Notes: a model not told the origin generated them from the sequence alone. 64,000 nucleotides of DNA from Chinchilla lanigera (GCF_000276665.1 NW_004955466.1:10447214-10511213), one strand, 5' to 3'; shown: positions 1-11,907, counted from the stretch's first letter. Numbers and translations: made by a program.

Positions 1-799
1 TTGTAATGGATCCACAACTGACTTTCAAAAAAGTCCAGTGGGAATAGAACTTGGAAACTATGCTCACAGTCAGTCTTTTTAGCCGGGTTTTATTTTGCTG
101 TTAAATGCAATGCTGGGCTGTTATATCACAGCATGAGGCCAAGGATCCTTATATACATTTCATCGCCTGGAACCTTTTAAAGCCAGAGACCATTTCACAT
201 GAAGCACATACCTTACCCAGAAAAGGCCACGGAATGCACATCGAGTAACAATAGTTTAGCCTGAACAAGTCAAGTAAAAGATGTCCTTATTTCTGTTCCT
301 CTTGTGAAAGCCACAGAATGGAGAAGTTTCACAAGTCTGTTTTCTGGCAGTAAAATTCTTAATTTAAGTTTTGGGGACTATTTGTTTAACAGATCTACTA
401 AACCTTTCTAAAGGCTGAACTGCTACTGTCTTTCAGCATCTAGGGATGGGGGAAAAATGAGGGTTTTTTTTCCTAAAGATACTGCTCATTTCCAGAATCA
501 GTTGAGTTTTCACTGGAGTAGCCCATGTAAACCCACAGATCATTTTTGTCCCCTTTATGTGCCTTTGACTTTACAAGCCTCTTTGTACCTTATTTACTTA
601 ACTCTAGGCTATAATTTCCATATACTTCTCATCTCCCTTTTGCAGAAAAGAAAATAGAGTGCTGTAGAAGTTGAGGTATTTAGTAGCCACTCTTTTAATA
701 ACCAAATATTTTCAGAGCATCTATTCTACACAGAATTAGAAAGCTTTTCATCCTAACCAAAGCACAGAACTCTTTAGCAGCAAATCTGACTTTATTAGC
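1..799. other. Unassigned noncoding stretch
   Basis: I see no gene or recognisable repeat here. The longest open frame (457-657) is 66 codons, hydrophobic and without a domain. Around 630-690 there is a weak likeness to an inverted MIR core, too poor to call. Confidence 0.5.
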
Positions 800-1216
800 T
801 TCCTGTTAGCTTGCTGTTATTACAATACCACCATCTTAGTGGCTTAAAACAGCATGTATTTATTATCTTACCACTCAGGTGGTCAGAGCCCGAAAGGGGT
901 CTCCCTGGGCTTTCTGGCAGTTCTAGGACAGACTCTGTTTCCTTGTCTTTTCCAGATTCTGAGCAACATCTTCATCTCCAAAGTCAGAGACTGCTGGTGG
1001 AGTCTTACGGCAGCCACTGCCACAGCCTGATCGCTCTCACTCTCTCTCCACAGTAAGCACCCTTGTGAGTCCCTGTGGCTCACCCAGATCCTCTCCCCAT
1101 ATCAAGACCCTTAATTACGGCTATGAAGGCCTTTTAACATGAAAGGTTACATGTGTACCGGTGCCGGGGCATGGGACTTGGACATTAGGGGAAGGAGAGC
1201 CTTATTCTGCCCCCCA
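800..1216 (-). mobile_element. MLT1-class MaLR LTR, degraded, inverted
   Basis: Read on the minus strand this follows the usual order of a mammalian MLT1-class LTR. On the plus strand the LTR 3' end comes first (a 'cttagtggcttaaaac' motif at about 838-850), then 'ttattatctta', then 'tccttgtcttttccag'. It ends near 1215 with 'ccttattctgcccc', matching the inverted LTR start. Divergence is high, so this is an old insertion. The family is assigned from memory of MaLR consensus sequences, and the exact subfamily is not resolved. Confidence 0.65.
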
Positions 1217-3468
1217 AAAGGATAGGAAAGTACATGCACTTGTCAAGATGCTTTCTACCTGTTCTCATCAGTTTGATAATCAGACGTTAACTCTTAGGGA
1301 TGTGGTACTGACTGGAGAAGGTTCTTTTGGAGGACACTTACCTGCTTCCACCGCTAAACTGCTTAGTCATGATGTATCCAATTTCCTGAGGAAAAACAAT
1401 AATGGGTTTTGGATCCAAAACATAGATGATTACCTGCATTTCCCTGCCACCTCCTCTTTGCCGTTCTTCATTGGATTTAATTCTATAGAACCAGGCACAC
1501 TGCCCTTGGATACTGACCCAACTTGGGGTCAGATGAGAGACATGATGTGATGGTTGCTCCAGTAGTGCAGTGTGGTGGAAGGTGTGCTAAAACATCACAG
1601 AAATTGAGAAGGGGATTTTCCCATAGAGCATGTGTGTTGGAGTTGTGTTGACAATCCCCCCTTCCCCAGTGGCTCTAGCCTGCTGAGTCTCTCTGCTGTG
1701 GTCACGCTGCTGTGTCCCTTCTTATGTGTAGCACACTACTCAACCAGCAGCTGCCCCTGTGCATTGAAATATCCCGCAGCTGACCCATGGCCAGCCAGGG
1801 CTCCATTCATTTACCTGGCTCCTCCACTCCTTGCCCGGCCAACACAGCTGCCACGGAGCACCTGCATCTGGAAACCTGGCCGCTGTCCCACTGGAAGCTA
1901 CCTGGCAATGCTTCTCTGAAGACCAGCCAGAGGGGGCAGAGCAGGAGGACAGAGGGCTGGGAGGGAGGGAGGAGTAGGTACCTGTACCTCCCAGGTAATG
2001 ACTCCCTTGTATTCAACAGTCCTCACTGATTCGGCTTGTGAAAGCTTTGGTCAGATGTACACATACTTTCCTGGAGTTTGAGACTCTAGAATTACCCCTG
2101 CTTTGCAGATCTAGGAAAAACGCACAGGCTGGAATGACGGCTTCTGTCATTCAGAGAGGCAGTGAGCCAGTGGTAAGTCTCTTCAGCCTCATGCTATTCA
2201 TGAAATTATGCACCTCTTCCTCATCCCCATGCAGAGCTATACCACCCAACTGTTCTAGGCTGAGGACATTGTGTTCATGTTGAATTTACAGCCTTTCCAT
2301 ATGATAGCAAATGTGCTTTTAGTAACAGGTGATCTTTAAACTATGTGGTAAAGGCATCTGAATTCAGTAAACTTTCAGATCAACTTGTAGTTTATTAATC
2401 ACAGTGGTGTCTAATTACATTAGGAAAATGATGAGGACAAAGATGCTGCAGAACTTGCCTCAGGATACATGCTTTACAAAGATTGGTGGGATGGACATAA
2501 ACAGCGGTAGCTAGGATTGCAGATCCTAACCTGACTCCTTAGAGAGGTGGTGCCTTCAAAGAGAAGCAGGGACCACCCTGGCCCAGTGCTGTGTGAGCCA
2601 GAGCTGAGTCTGCAGAAGCTTTTCCCAAGTGAGCGTGTGCCTGCGGAGAGAGGGAGTTTTGTGCAGGTGCCCACTGGGGAGGCTACACTGCCACCACTCC
2701 TGCTTCCACCGTTCGGGAGCCTTCCAGACAAGCGAAGCTCCCAGGGTGGACTTCATTTATGGCCTCTGGCTCACATTACAGCCCATACAAGGCAAAGTGA
2801 CCTCAAAACAGCTGCAGCTAAAAGGAGAATGTAGCAGGCAAGGTTCCAGCCTGCACAGGCAGCGCTAGCCACCACCTACCCACGAATGCATTGGCCACCG
2901 AGGGCTGAGCCAAGGCGAGAGTGATCTCAAGTTTTCTGCTGTGCCTCAGGTACATCAGGAACAAAGAAGAGATGTAGGTAGTGCTGCTTAGAACAGAGGT
3001 GATGAGCAAGTGTTGAGAAACCAGGAGACCCAGGAGGTGCACAGCTAGTCTGAGGCTTGGAAGGGCCTTGACTACCTTCCACCCACCCAGACTGAAGAGG
3101 AGGTTTGACCCTTTGATTGCTGGGTCAGAGAGAGATTGACGGGTTCCCCTAGGGCTGCACCGTTGTGCAGGACTTGGTGCAGAGGCAACTTAGCAGCTAG
3201 TAAGGAAGCATCTCAGTATTTGACAACTAGAGCAGCTGAACCGCCACACCACAGTCAAGAAGTTCAAAGTAGGTCTTCGAGGGCTGTGGTGCCATGGGGA
3301 GGAGGCACTGGTGGAAGCCTGTTCCTTTCTCCTCTTTCCCTCGCCATGGATACAGCTATGATGTAAGCTTTCCCTGACTCTCCTCTCCTGAGAGCATGGG
3401 ACTTCCAGAATAGAGGGAAGGGGAAGGGAGGGTGGAGAGCGAGATCACTCAGTGCTGCGAGCCTACTG
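1217..3468. other. Unassigned noncoding stretch
   Basis: No gene and no repeat I can name. An open frame at 1161-1550 (129 codons) starts inside the neighbouring LTR and shows no known domain. Other frames are under 100 codons. Around 2290-2430 the DNA becomes AT-rich and looks like ordinary single-copy sequence. Confidence 0.45.
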
Positions 3469-3469
3469 A

Positions 3470-3620
3470 GTGCTAGCACTGAGCCTGCACACTGCCAGCA
3501 CCGCTCCCTTCTCCCTCACAAGTCCCAGGGGTTGGCAGGTAACTTATGATGCCCATCTTACAGATGAGCAGCCTGGCACCATCACCCGCCCCTCTGTTTA
3601 AGAGTGGATCCAAATCCACC
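3470..3620 (-). mobile_element. MIR SINE fragment, inverted
   Basis: Contains the inverted MIR core and tail: 'gatgcccatcttacagatgag' style sequence at about 3548-3567, preceded by 'gagcctgcacactgccagcac'-like sequence at 3481-3502, which corresponds to the MIR 3' end. Old and diverged. Confidence 0.6.
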
Positions 3621-3799
3621 TTTTGTAGCTGGCAACGGCCTTCCTCCCACTTAACACCACAGCAAGGTAGACAAGGCCTCCCCGCCAGCACGAGCGGGGC
3701 ATTTCATCAGACAGGTCCGCTGTGCTCTCTCAGGCCACCCGCATCAGTCTTGCATAGCAAGATGTTCACTCCCTGTCCACCTCAGCTAGCAACTCATCC

Positions 3800-4265
3800 A
3801 TCAAGCTAATTACATTGAAATTATCACTTTGAGTGGAATAACAGAACAATCCACATTCAGCTTCCTATTTGAAATTCATACTGAGTGCAGATAACGAAGA
3901 CTTTACCTTTTTATTTAGGCCTCCCTTTTATCAAGTGTAAGAAAAAGCTCAATGAAAAACACAACAGATACACAAATACATACACAGCCCCCGGAAGACA
4001 ACAGTTGTGGTAATTCTGAAAGATTTCCCTCATTTTTATCTCAAGCCTTTTCCATGGAAATCAATTTCATGGACTTGTTAATGTGAGCAAGTGCTTCATG
4101 ATAGAGATTATGACCTTTCGTGAAAAATGTCTAATTCCCATTATCCCTCAGCCTTTTATCGTCTACCATTTGGTGATAATGTGCTGTTGTAAAGACGCCT
4201 CAGATACAAATCAATAGTGATAAATGTCCTTTCCCAATTAATTTCATCTTGTAGCTGATACGAGC
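3800..4265. other. AT-rich block, candidate conserved noncoding element
   Basis: No repeat signature, low CpG, AT-rich, with several homeodomain-type cores (for example 'aattaattt' near 4237-4245 and 'gctaattac' near 3805-3813). This look is typical of deeply conserved vertebrate enhancers, but conservation cannot be seen from one sequence. It lies about 80 bp from a CTCF-like site. Confidence 0.3.
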
Positions 4266-4287
4266 CGGATTGCTAGATGGCGGGGCA

Positions 4288-4311
4288 GTGAGCGGAGCCG
4301 TGAGCGGAGCC
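4288..4311. repeat. Perfect 12-bp tandem duplication
   Basis: The unit 'gtgagcggagcc' occurs twice back to back (4288-4299, 4300-4311). It is a local replication-slippage type duplication, 30 bp before a CTCF-like motif. Confidence 0.9.
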
Positions 4312-4339
4312 TTGCAGGTGGGGCTCAGCGTCTTTGGTG

Positions 4340-4353
4340 CTGCCCCCTGGCGG
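4340..4353 (-). promoter_or_regulatory. CTCF-like binding motif
   Basis: On the minus strand the bases read CCGCCAGGGGGCAG, matching 13 of 14 positions of the vertebrate CTCF core CCASYAGRKGGCRS. It sits in single-copy DNA beside an AT-rich candidate conserved block. CTCF is the zinc-finger protein that anchors chromatin loops; occupancy here is inferred from the motif only. Confidence 0.55.
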
Positions 4354-5230
4354 CTCCAGGGTGCCCAGCCTGTCCAGTGATGCCCAGAGTGAAAGCGCCA
4401 TTGTCTGGGGCCTCAGGCAGAAACCACATGAGTGAAAACGAGCTTTCAAAGGGTTCAGCTGAGTGCAAAAAGACAAAAGTTGTCATTTTCTCTTCCACGG
4501 GGGCCAACCAAGGAGAAGAATGGTCTATTGCTACTACTTTAGAATTCTGCTCAGTAGCTGATGGATTTGATTTCCTTTACTCCGAGCCAAGATTTCAAAC
4601 CCCGGCAGGCCCTAGCTGGGAAATAGCTTCTCTGGACTGCTTCAGAGTTCTCCCTGATATTCACCAAGTGTGTTGAGTTTCAAAAGTTTTTCCCGCTGCT
4701 AGGCCACAATGCCTTCATTTTTAGTATGATTTTTATTTTGAAAATGCATTATGCAGTATTTAAGACAGTCGAGAAAAGGGTAAGGGAAGAGACCTCCGCA
4801 TCTACCACTCAGCTGGAGAAAGAAAAGGTTGAGAATGTTACCGGTCACTCGGCTCGCTGTGCTTCAGGACACCACGAGAGTGCAGGACACCGCCTTTGCA
4901 GAAGAGGAAAGGCTTCTTTGAAGCGAGCTCTGGAGGAGATGGAGGGGTCTCTTACTGCCCCGGATGTTCAGCTCTCTGCGTTTAGGTGTACACTGGCTTT
5001 CACAGTAAGGAAGAAGAGAGAAGTACAGAGTGGAAACAAGGAAACACCACACCATTTCATTCTCTGCTTGTTCCATCCCTGGTGGGTCTGAAACCAGACC
5101 TCAGCTTCCTGGGGCCAATGTCTGTGCATTCCTTCCAGGCAGAAATGCTAGTTTTGGTCCATTTATCTGAGCTGAGGACAGGAGGGGCTGGGGACTTCCA
5201 CTGTCAGCCTAAGGAACTGTGGAGAAGCAG

Positions 5231-5264
<34 letters not shown>

Positions 5265-6439
5265 TTAAGATGGATTAAAGATCTATTTTACCCTCTTGCT
5301 ATAGGAACACTGTTAAATCCATTATGCAGTCAATGCCCACCTGATGGAGTTCATTACTTCCCAGAAGTTACTTCCTGAGAGGTGAGGGGTCTGGGCTCCA
5401 GGCTCTGCCTGTCCACAAGGCCCAGAACACATCCCTGATGTGTTTGTTCTAGACGCCATCGAAGTCAGAGCTGACTGTGTGATAGTCCAGGCCATGTGTC
5501 AGCCATGCAGCATCTTCACTCATCCTCTGCCTTGTCAGATGGAAGGGCACACAGCCTCTCCCGCCTGTATCTTCCAGAATGTTCCATGAGAGAACCTAGG
5601 CTCTGTGCCTGAAGCTCTCTATGAGCCGAGGGCATCCAGGCTCTCTGAACCTGAGATGGCCTGGAGCCACTGAAGAGGAAGACGTGTCACTCTGTGCTCA
5701 CAGAGAGACCCCATGGGAGCTGACATCAGGGTCGGGCAGGTCCAGCTGTCCTTTGTGGCCTCTTCTGAGTTTTGGCCTGCTTCAGCCATGGCACCATCCT
5801 GCCTGGAGTGCTGGAGCTTCCCCACACACTCATCTAAATTTGGAAATAGCTCCCCACGCACTGTTGGTGAAGGGGGAACTCAGAGTATCCTATTTTTCAG
5901 TGGACATTGGTCTTGGCTAAAAATAACATTTAAGGTCCAAGGGTTTTAAAGTTAAGAAAAAATGCAGAAAACTCAAGAAGTCACCAGCGCATTGCTCCTG
6001 TGCCTTGCAGTCAAATAGATACATTCCCATATTTATTTATGTTGCAGGCCACTCATTTTTCCTTCCACAGGAATCTTATTAAAACAATAAATCAATGTTA
6101 ACCTGGGTTTTAAATTGGCTCAATATGTTTGGAGAACTTGCTGGTTTAATTTTCCTATTTTTCATTTTTCAATTAACTAATTTAGCTTTCCCAGTTGTGA
6201 GGCCACAAACCTTAACACATGGATTTATCTTGAAACCAGGAAGCTCCAACACATACCTCCACCAAAAAAAAAGGAAAATCTAATGTCTTGTCCTGTAACA
6301 AGATAACAAAAAAGCACCGGTCCAGGAAATACCTGTTTCAATCATTGCAGACTCCCCACGCCTATGGTCTGAGAGTGGCCTCCTCTGCAGCAGGTTCTCC
6401 TGAGTGATGAGTTCTGTGTCTTCTCTGCATCTAACTCTA
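4354..6439. other. Unassigned noncoding stretch
   Basis: No supported gene. Open frames reach 121 codons (4726-5091) but show no domain or exon structure. A long T tract lies at 5234-5259. The part at about 5990-6230 is AT-rich, repeat-free and mildly enhancer-like in composition. Confidence 0.45.
5234..5259. repeat. Homopolymer T tract (26 bp)
   Basis: An uninterrupted run of 26 T. It could be the remnant tail of an inverted retroposon, but no SINE body is recognisable beside it (the right flank 'aaagattaaga' is not SINE). Confidence 0.9.
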
Positions 6440-7190
6440 GGAATCCCTGTTATAGAGAGAATGTTTGTGTTCCCACATGCTGAAACCCTACCCTTCAATA
6501 TGATGATATTTTGAGACAGGGCTTTTATGAGAACCAGTAAGATTAAATGAGGTTGTAAGGGTGGGGCTCTGATCCAGTAAGATTAGTGCCCTTAGGAGAC
6601 CAGAGAGCTCAGCCACTCTTCACGGTGGTCCTCTGGGCACACAGCCAGATGGCCTCCTCTAGGTGGCTGCCATATGAACCAAGAGGCCTCAGAATGAAAC
6701 CTACTGTTATGGCTTAGATCTAGGATGTCCCACAAAGACCTCTTGTGTTCAGAGGTAGGGCTTGGCAAGGAGATTGGATCATGGGAGTGTTATACTCATT
6801 ACTGGATTAATCCATTGATAAGCTCATAGCTGAATGTCCTACTAGGAGGTGGGGCTTGGCCAGAGGCAGTAGACGTGACCTAGAAGGGTGTATCTCCCTC
6901 CCTGGGCTCCTCCCTTCTCTCTCTGCTTCCTGACGACCATGACCTGAGCACCTCTCCTCTGCCAGACCTTTCCGCCATGCTGTTTCTGCCTTGGAGCCAG
7001 CCAACCATGGACTGAATCCTCTGAAACTGTGAGTCAAAATAAACTTCTCCCCCTTAAATTGTGGGTGTCAAATATTGTGTCTCAGCAGTAAGGAAAGTGA
7101 CTAAAATGCCTTCCTTGTTGGCACCTTGATCTTGGACTCTCCAGCCTCTGCAACCAGGAGAAAATAACTTCCGTCATTTAAGCCATGTGA
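6440..7190 (+). mobile_element. MLT1-type LTR split by a later LTR insertion
   Basis: The left half (6440-6704) follows the MLT1 order: 'tgttatagagagaatg', 'acaaagg'-like start region, 'gattaaatgaggttgtaagggtgg', and 'gcagccac'-like centre. The right half (7109-7190) resumes with 'ggcaccttgatcttggac', 'ccagcctctgcaaccagg', 'agaaaataacttc', 'tttaagcca'. The two halves join in consensus order with only the 6705-7108 LTR between them, so it was one element. No internal viral genes are present. Confidence 0.8.
6705..7108 (+). mobile_element. ORR1-like MaLR solo LTR inserted in the MLT1
   Basis: Begins TGTTATGGCTTAGATCT and runs through 'ggattaatccattgat', 'aggaggtggggctt', 'tctgcttcctgac', 'gccatgctgtttctgcc', 'ggactgaatcctctgaaac', 'gagtcaaaataaactt' and an end region 'aaagtgactaaaa'. 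This is the order of rodent ORR1-type LTRs. The AATAAA poly(A) signal is present near 7038. The flanks 'cctac' and 'ccttc' could be a 5-bp target duplication with one change. It must be younger than the MLT1 it splits. Confidence 0.75.
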
Positions 7191-7607
7191 TCAGTGGAAT
7201 TATGTCAGCCTGGCGACCAAGATGATCTCCCAGCCATGTTTTTCCAGGAATATTTGCTAATGACCTGCTGGGCATCAGATAAGTGGACAAACTACTGCTG
7301 GCACCTTCAAGGCACCAGCACCACTACTGCTTGCCTGAATCACCACACAGCCCAAGACCCCAGAGTGCGGTTGGGGCCCAGATGCCGAGAGAGTAATGCT
7401 TTCTTTCCCGGGTCCCTAGAGGACCATGGACATGAGTGTGAGTGTTGGCTAGAGAGGGTACCTTGACAGTGGACTGGGACCAGGGGTGTCCTCAATCCTG
7501 TGGCTGTGTTGTGATTTGTTTTCTGTTCTGAAGCCTGAAATTTAGGCTGTGAGTCTGGGCTGTAGGAAAATATAGGCTTCCTGAGCACCGTGTTTGGGGG
7601 AAGTCAT
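7191..7607. other. Unassigned noncoding stretch
   Basis: No gene or named repeat. Open frames of 82-90 codons on both strands overlap and show no domains. Confidence 0.45.
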
Positions 7608-7675
7608 TCTGCAGAGTGGAAAGAGTATTGGCTTGGGGTCAGACAATGCTGGGTTCAAATTCCAGCTTTTTATTA
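7608..7675 (+). mobile_element. MIR SINE, 5' part
   Basis: 'gagtggaaagagtattggct' followed by 'gtcagacaatgctgggttc' and 'aaattccagctt' matches the tRNA-derived head of MIR, including the B-box region GGGTTCAAATTCC. The rest of the element is not recognisable. Confidence 0.7.
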
Positions 7676-9714
7676 GTTGAAAAGATTATTCCAGATTTCA
7701 TTGGTTAAATAGCATACACCCAGACTCCACTGGTTCATGAAGCTGAGAAACCCAGGAACTTGCTTTGTTCTCAGGCCTAACTATATCCAGTCACTGAAAA
7801 GATGTCCCTGGAAATCTGTCTCCTCTTTTCCCACTCTGTTTATTCCTCTGCTGGTCCTATTCTGAGGACAAGTCTTTCTCAGCAGCTGCAAACTCCTACA
7901 GTGCTCACAGTGATGAGCAAAGGTGGGAGGGAGTATCTTTGCCAAGAATTTCAGCCGAGGTCTTGCTGAGGCCCCTGGTCGTACACATACTTTGAGGAGC
8001 ACAAAGTGGGTAAATGACAGGGAGAGACTGGTCCTGTGTGAGCTCAGGAGAGAGCACTGTTGCTGAGGAAGGAAGAAGGGATGCTAGGCAGGAAAAAGCT
8101 GTGACTCTGCAAATTATACCTCCCTGATCCTTGAATTCTCCCTCTGTAAAAGAGTTACACCACTGCCTGCCAGTGCGGCTGTGACTATAAATGCACTCCA
8201 GAATAGCTCAAGACACAGATGGGGATGAATGACTGTTGACTCCCTCCCTCCTTCTCCGCCCCTGAGCTGGTCCTGGAGGCCTGGGGAAGCTCAGAGGGTT
8301 TGGACGGCGTTGAAGGTGCCATGCTGCTTCAGGCTGGGGAGGCTGTTCGCAATCCAGAAACCTCAGTGCCCACCCAACGGGGCCCCTCTGGCACTCTCCC
8401 TTGGGGAAGGGTGGCCTCACAACAGAGGGGCTCTGAGGATTCTGCCTCTGGGATCAGCCCTAGAACCTCCGGATGAAGCAGCGGGTCCCTATCAAAGGCA
8501 GTTCTCGGGGCAGAACAGCTGGGAGCTATGAGAAGGCACCTCCCAGTTATCCTCTGGAAAGAAAGCCAAGTCTCCGGCCGCACACAGCGTTCTCCTGCGA
8601 GCCACAGCCCCTCTCAGATCACTAGGGTTTCTCTCCCAGGAGCCCATGACTTGCATTGAGCTGTGTGAGCACTGAAGAATCCTAACGTGAATTTATCACT
8701 GCAGAAACCTAAAGCAGTCCAGCTCGTGGCGGGGTGGACGCTGCCACATTTCCTCTCCTCGCTGCCACCTGCTCTCCTTCCCCAGCCTCTGCACAGCGCT
8801 CTGTGGCTCCTTTGTCCATGGTCAAAAGAATATGGACACCTGTGTCCTCAGCTGTGTCTCACTGTTGATGAGCCAGACTGGAGCACGTGTTGGTCCCAGC
8901 CCCGTGCATGCCCTCGGGAGGGAGCCCAGCGTCTCAGCAGTGCATTGCTGCCCTGGTAACGTGTGGGTAAAGGCCACCCGCAGATGCTGAGGAAATCCAA
9001 CAGAGGCTGAAAAGCAAAGCATCGCCCCATGGATTTCTTCAAGTACCATCACCTGGTATCCTCAGATCCACCTGCTCTTATTCCTGGACTGTGACACAAG
9101 GTCCTGTTTTCCTGGTTACTGCCCAGGACATCAAAAGGGCTGCTCCCATGTTTCTGTGGACATCAGCAGCATCTTTCCTGCCTCAGTCAGCAGCCAGGGA
9201 GTGCATGAGAGACCATGTATTGACATAGTGTAGGTGCTTAGTGGAGATGTTCTGTCATCCATGGACAGCATGACTACTAAAGGTAGCTAGCGTGGTGTTT
9301 GATCTGGCGCTCAGTGAGAGCCACAAGTACATAAGGGTGAGGGAAGATGGTTCTGGTAATAACTTGAGGGCAAACCTCAGGGTGGGAGGATGTGCGAGAC
9401 CTCAGTCTCAATATGAGTACTTCAGTGGACTTGGGGCGGTCATGTCAGTGAGTGACAGTGATTTATGGGTAAAACTGCCACTGTTGGGGCAGCTCACAAA
9501 GGCTATGTTGTAAGCGAAGGTAAATAGTGTGGCATCATAAGGAGAAACTCACCTCCACGGGCCTGGCCTGACGCTTGGGGGTTCCAGACAGTGTCCAGTT
9601 TGTGTCATTTGGGCCTTTCATTTAGAAATCCATTTTCTAGGGGCAGTTTTGTCACGTGTAGTACTCACACAATTGCTAATTTTCCAAGGGCTTCTTTTGA
9701 CAGAGTGAGGAAAA
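7676..9714. other. Unassigned noncoding stretch
   Basis: No supported gene. 8080-8210 has a weak MIR-like 3' pattern ('ctccctctgtaaaagag'). 8210-9050 is more GC-rich but poor in CpG and has only overlapping open frames of 100 codons or fewer. I cannot name anything in 9060-9714. Confidence 0.4.
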
Positions 9715-10110
9715 GCTCTGCATACCCTGATGGCAATCTGAATTGGTGCAACTTCTTTGGAAAGCCGTTCTGCAATATCTGGCCAATTAAAAATGCAAAA
9801 GTTCTATAACAGTAATTATATCTTAGGAGAAAGCGCTGCACACACACTAACTTATGTGCACATAGAGTCATGTATCTATGTCATGCCCAAACAATGAAAT
9901 CAGTGTAAGTCCTTTTTAGTAGAGAATTGGTGGAATCAGTTGTGGCATCCCCACCATAAAACACTGTGCAGTTGTTAAGAAAAATTAGATGCATGTTTAA
10001 GTGAAGATTTAGAATAATCTATATGTGCATTAATCCAAAAACTCATGTGTGCAATAGTGTGCATGGTATGCTTCCAGTCCTGTGCACAATTGGTCGGTGT
10101 GTGCAGAGCA
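9715..10110 (+). mobile_element. Ancient L1 fragment (3' part of ORF2)
   Basis: Follows the L1M-type order: 'gaattggtgcaacttctttgg', 'ctgcaatatctggcc', 'attaaaaatgcaaaag', later 'gttaagaaaaattagatg', and 'gtgtgcatggtatgcttcc' near the end. This corresponds to the DNA for the C-terminal part of the L1 ORF2 protein and just beyond. It has many stops and gaps and is long dead. Confidence 0.65.
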
Positions 10111-11019
10111 AATTGCTGGAAGGATAGACCAGAAATTATTAAGAGGCATGGCAAGACTGGAGTTCTAAGCTAAGAGAAAAATCTACTTTTGAATGGATCT
10201 GCATATACTGAATTTTTAAAAAATGTGCTAATACATTTCTTTTCCACTTAAATATGGAAATAAATAGGCCCCTTTCCAAGGGTCCTCCGTGTCCCTGGCA
10301 ACACTGTGGCCACAAGGGAATGGGCAGCTCTGGCCCTGTGCAGAAGGCACTATTTGCCTTTCGAGCCAATCACATCTTCACATTTGCCTCATTTGAAAGA
10401 ACATACACTGAATTTGGAGTTTAGCTCAAGTTTGAAGGAAGGAGTAGCAGGAACATTTTCTCTTTTTGCTTTTGTTGAGACGTGCTGTAAGCCACTTAGC
10501 CTAGCCAACTTCCCTGTGTGTCTTTCTAATTTCATCCCAGATGTGTAGGCTCGTGGGAATTAGTGCAGGCAAGGCTCCAGAAGTCTTCCACATCCAGGAT
10601 GTGGACCAAAGAAGAGGCATATTTTCCTCATTCTTGTGTCACTGATGGGGTGGTGGAGAGAAGTGGGGCTGAGGGACATGGACATTTTGGGGAGCTGGGG
10701 AGGTAAGAAAGCAGCAAAAAGGCAAAAAGCCAGGAAGATGGCAGGGCCCAGAACACGTCATCTGTCCTGGAACCCTTCTAAGCCTGAGAAACTGATGAGA
10801 GCCCACCCCGACTCCAATATGAAACTGGCCCCTGGCCAACTGCCTTGTTATTTGGTGATTTATTAATTTGAATGTCTAAACTCAGAGAAAAGCACAAGAA
10901 AGTATGGAACTGGTTATTTCCATTACTGCTTTATTTAAAGTTTATTATTTAATGATTTATTACTGGTGATTTTTATACAATATCTTCATATCTTACATAA
11001 CAATAAATCCAGATGTAAG
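10111..11019. other. Unassigned noncoding stretch
   Basis: No gene. AT-rich towards 10860-11000. Contains the short palindrome at 10587-10605. May include unreadable L1 debris linking the two L1 fragments on either side, which share the same strand. Confidence 0.4.
10587..10605. repeat. 19-bp palindrome
   Basis: TCCACATCC-A-GGATGTGGA: two perfect 9-bp arms with a single central base. It could be a dimeric factor site or chance; there is no repeat context. Confidence 0.85.
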
Positions 11020-11580
11020 AAATTTAAGAAAGACATCTTTCTTTGCCAGATTGGTGAAGCTTTGAAAGTTAGTGGCACAAATGTTAGCAAAAGTAGAAAA
11101 AGAGGAAGAAAAGCAAGCAAGCTAATCTTTGTAATTGTGGTGTGTGGGGATGGGGTGGGTGTCCATTGGCTGGATTCTTCTAGAAGACATGTTGGCATTA
11201 GCTGTCAAATGCAGAGAGACATATAGACCCTGACTCAGCTATTCTCCTTCTAGGAATTTGTTTTATAGAAGCACTGTGCATAAAGATTATTACAAGAAGC
11301 ATTTTATTTATTCCTGTGGCTCTTCAGGAACACTGGAATCAGCCCAAGTGTTTATCAATAGCAGAGTACACAGTCCTGGTTCTTCCAGACCCTGGGGCGT
11401 GTGCCCGTGTGCAAAGAGGCTGCTCTGCTCATTGGCTATGGATAGGTGTCCAGGGCAAGTGACAGGCATCAAAGGCAAAGTGAAAACCGCTCTGCGTGTG
11501 TTCTTACTTCAGTTAATATGAAAATCTGTGCTATGCACTGAAAAGATATCTAAATGCATATAAGCCGAGCAATAATAACC
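11020..11580 (+). mobile_element. Ancient L1 fragment
   Basis: Order of motifs follows L1 near the 3' end of ORF2: 'gactcagctattctccttct', 'aggaatttgttttatagaag', 'gcataaagattattacaag', 'ggaatcagcccaagtgttta', 'tcaatagcagagtaca'. The tail region (11520-11580) has 'aaaagatatctaaatgcat'. Heavily decayed, plus strand, like the copy at 9715-10110. Confidence 0.65.
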
Positions 11581-11907
11581 TCCTCGTTCTAGGGACTTCC
11601 CTGTTTGATGGTACATGCTTTGTATTTTTTGTTGCGATCATGTGTTATTTTCATTACTAGGGATAACAATAATGATTCTTAAATAAGAAAAAAGTATTGA
11701 TCAGAAAAAAGTCCCTCACTCATTCTTAAAAACAGCTGACACCAGAGAGCTTGTGATGTTGTTCTTGAAAGACAAAGAGTCCTTCTTCTGAAGAGATGAA
11801 TACACCAGTGACTAAATTTTGGGAAAAGAAGTTTCCGTACTGCATCAGGGATAAATATTCTAATTGGTAGAGCCATACCACTGTGCATCATTAAAGTATA
11901 TTTTTTG
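11581..11907. other. Unassigned noncoding stretch
   Basis: Nothing recognisable. A short internal echo ('aagaaaaaagt' / 'cagaaaaaagt' at about 11686-11712) is seen. Confidence 0.4.

Noticed and set aside
1161..1550. 129-codon open frame
   Set aside because: Starts within the inverted MLT1-class LTR; the C-terminal part reads like protein by eye but matches no family I know, and there are no flanking splice sites I trust.
1928..1940. Possible CTCF motif ('agagggggcagag')
   Set aside because: Only the right half of the core fits; the left half fails at three positions.
8210..9050. CpG island
   Set aside because: The stretch is fairly GC-rich but has few CpGs and no promoter-like features.
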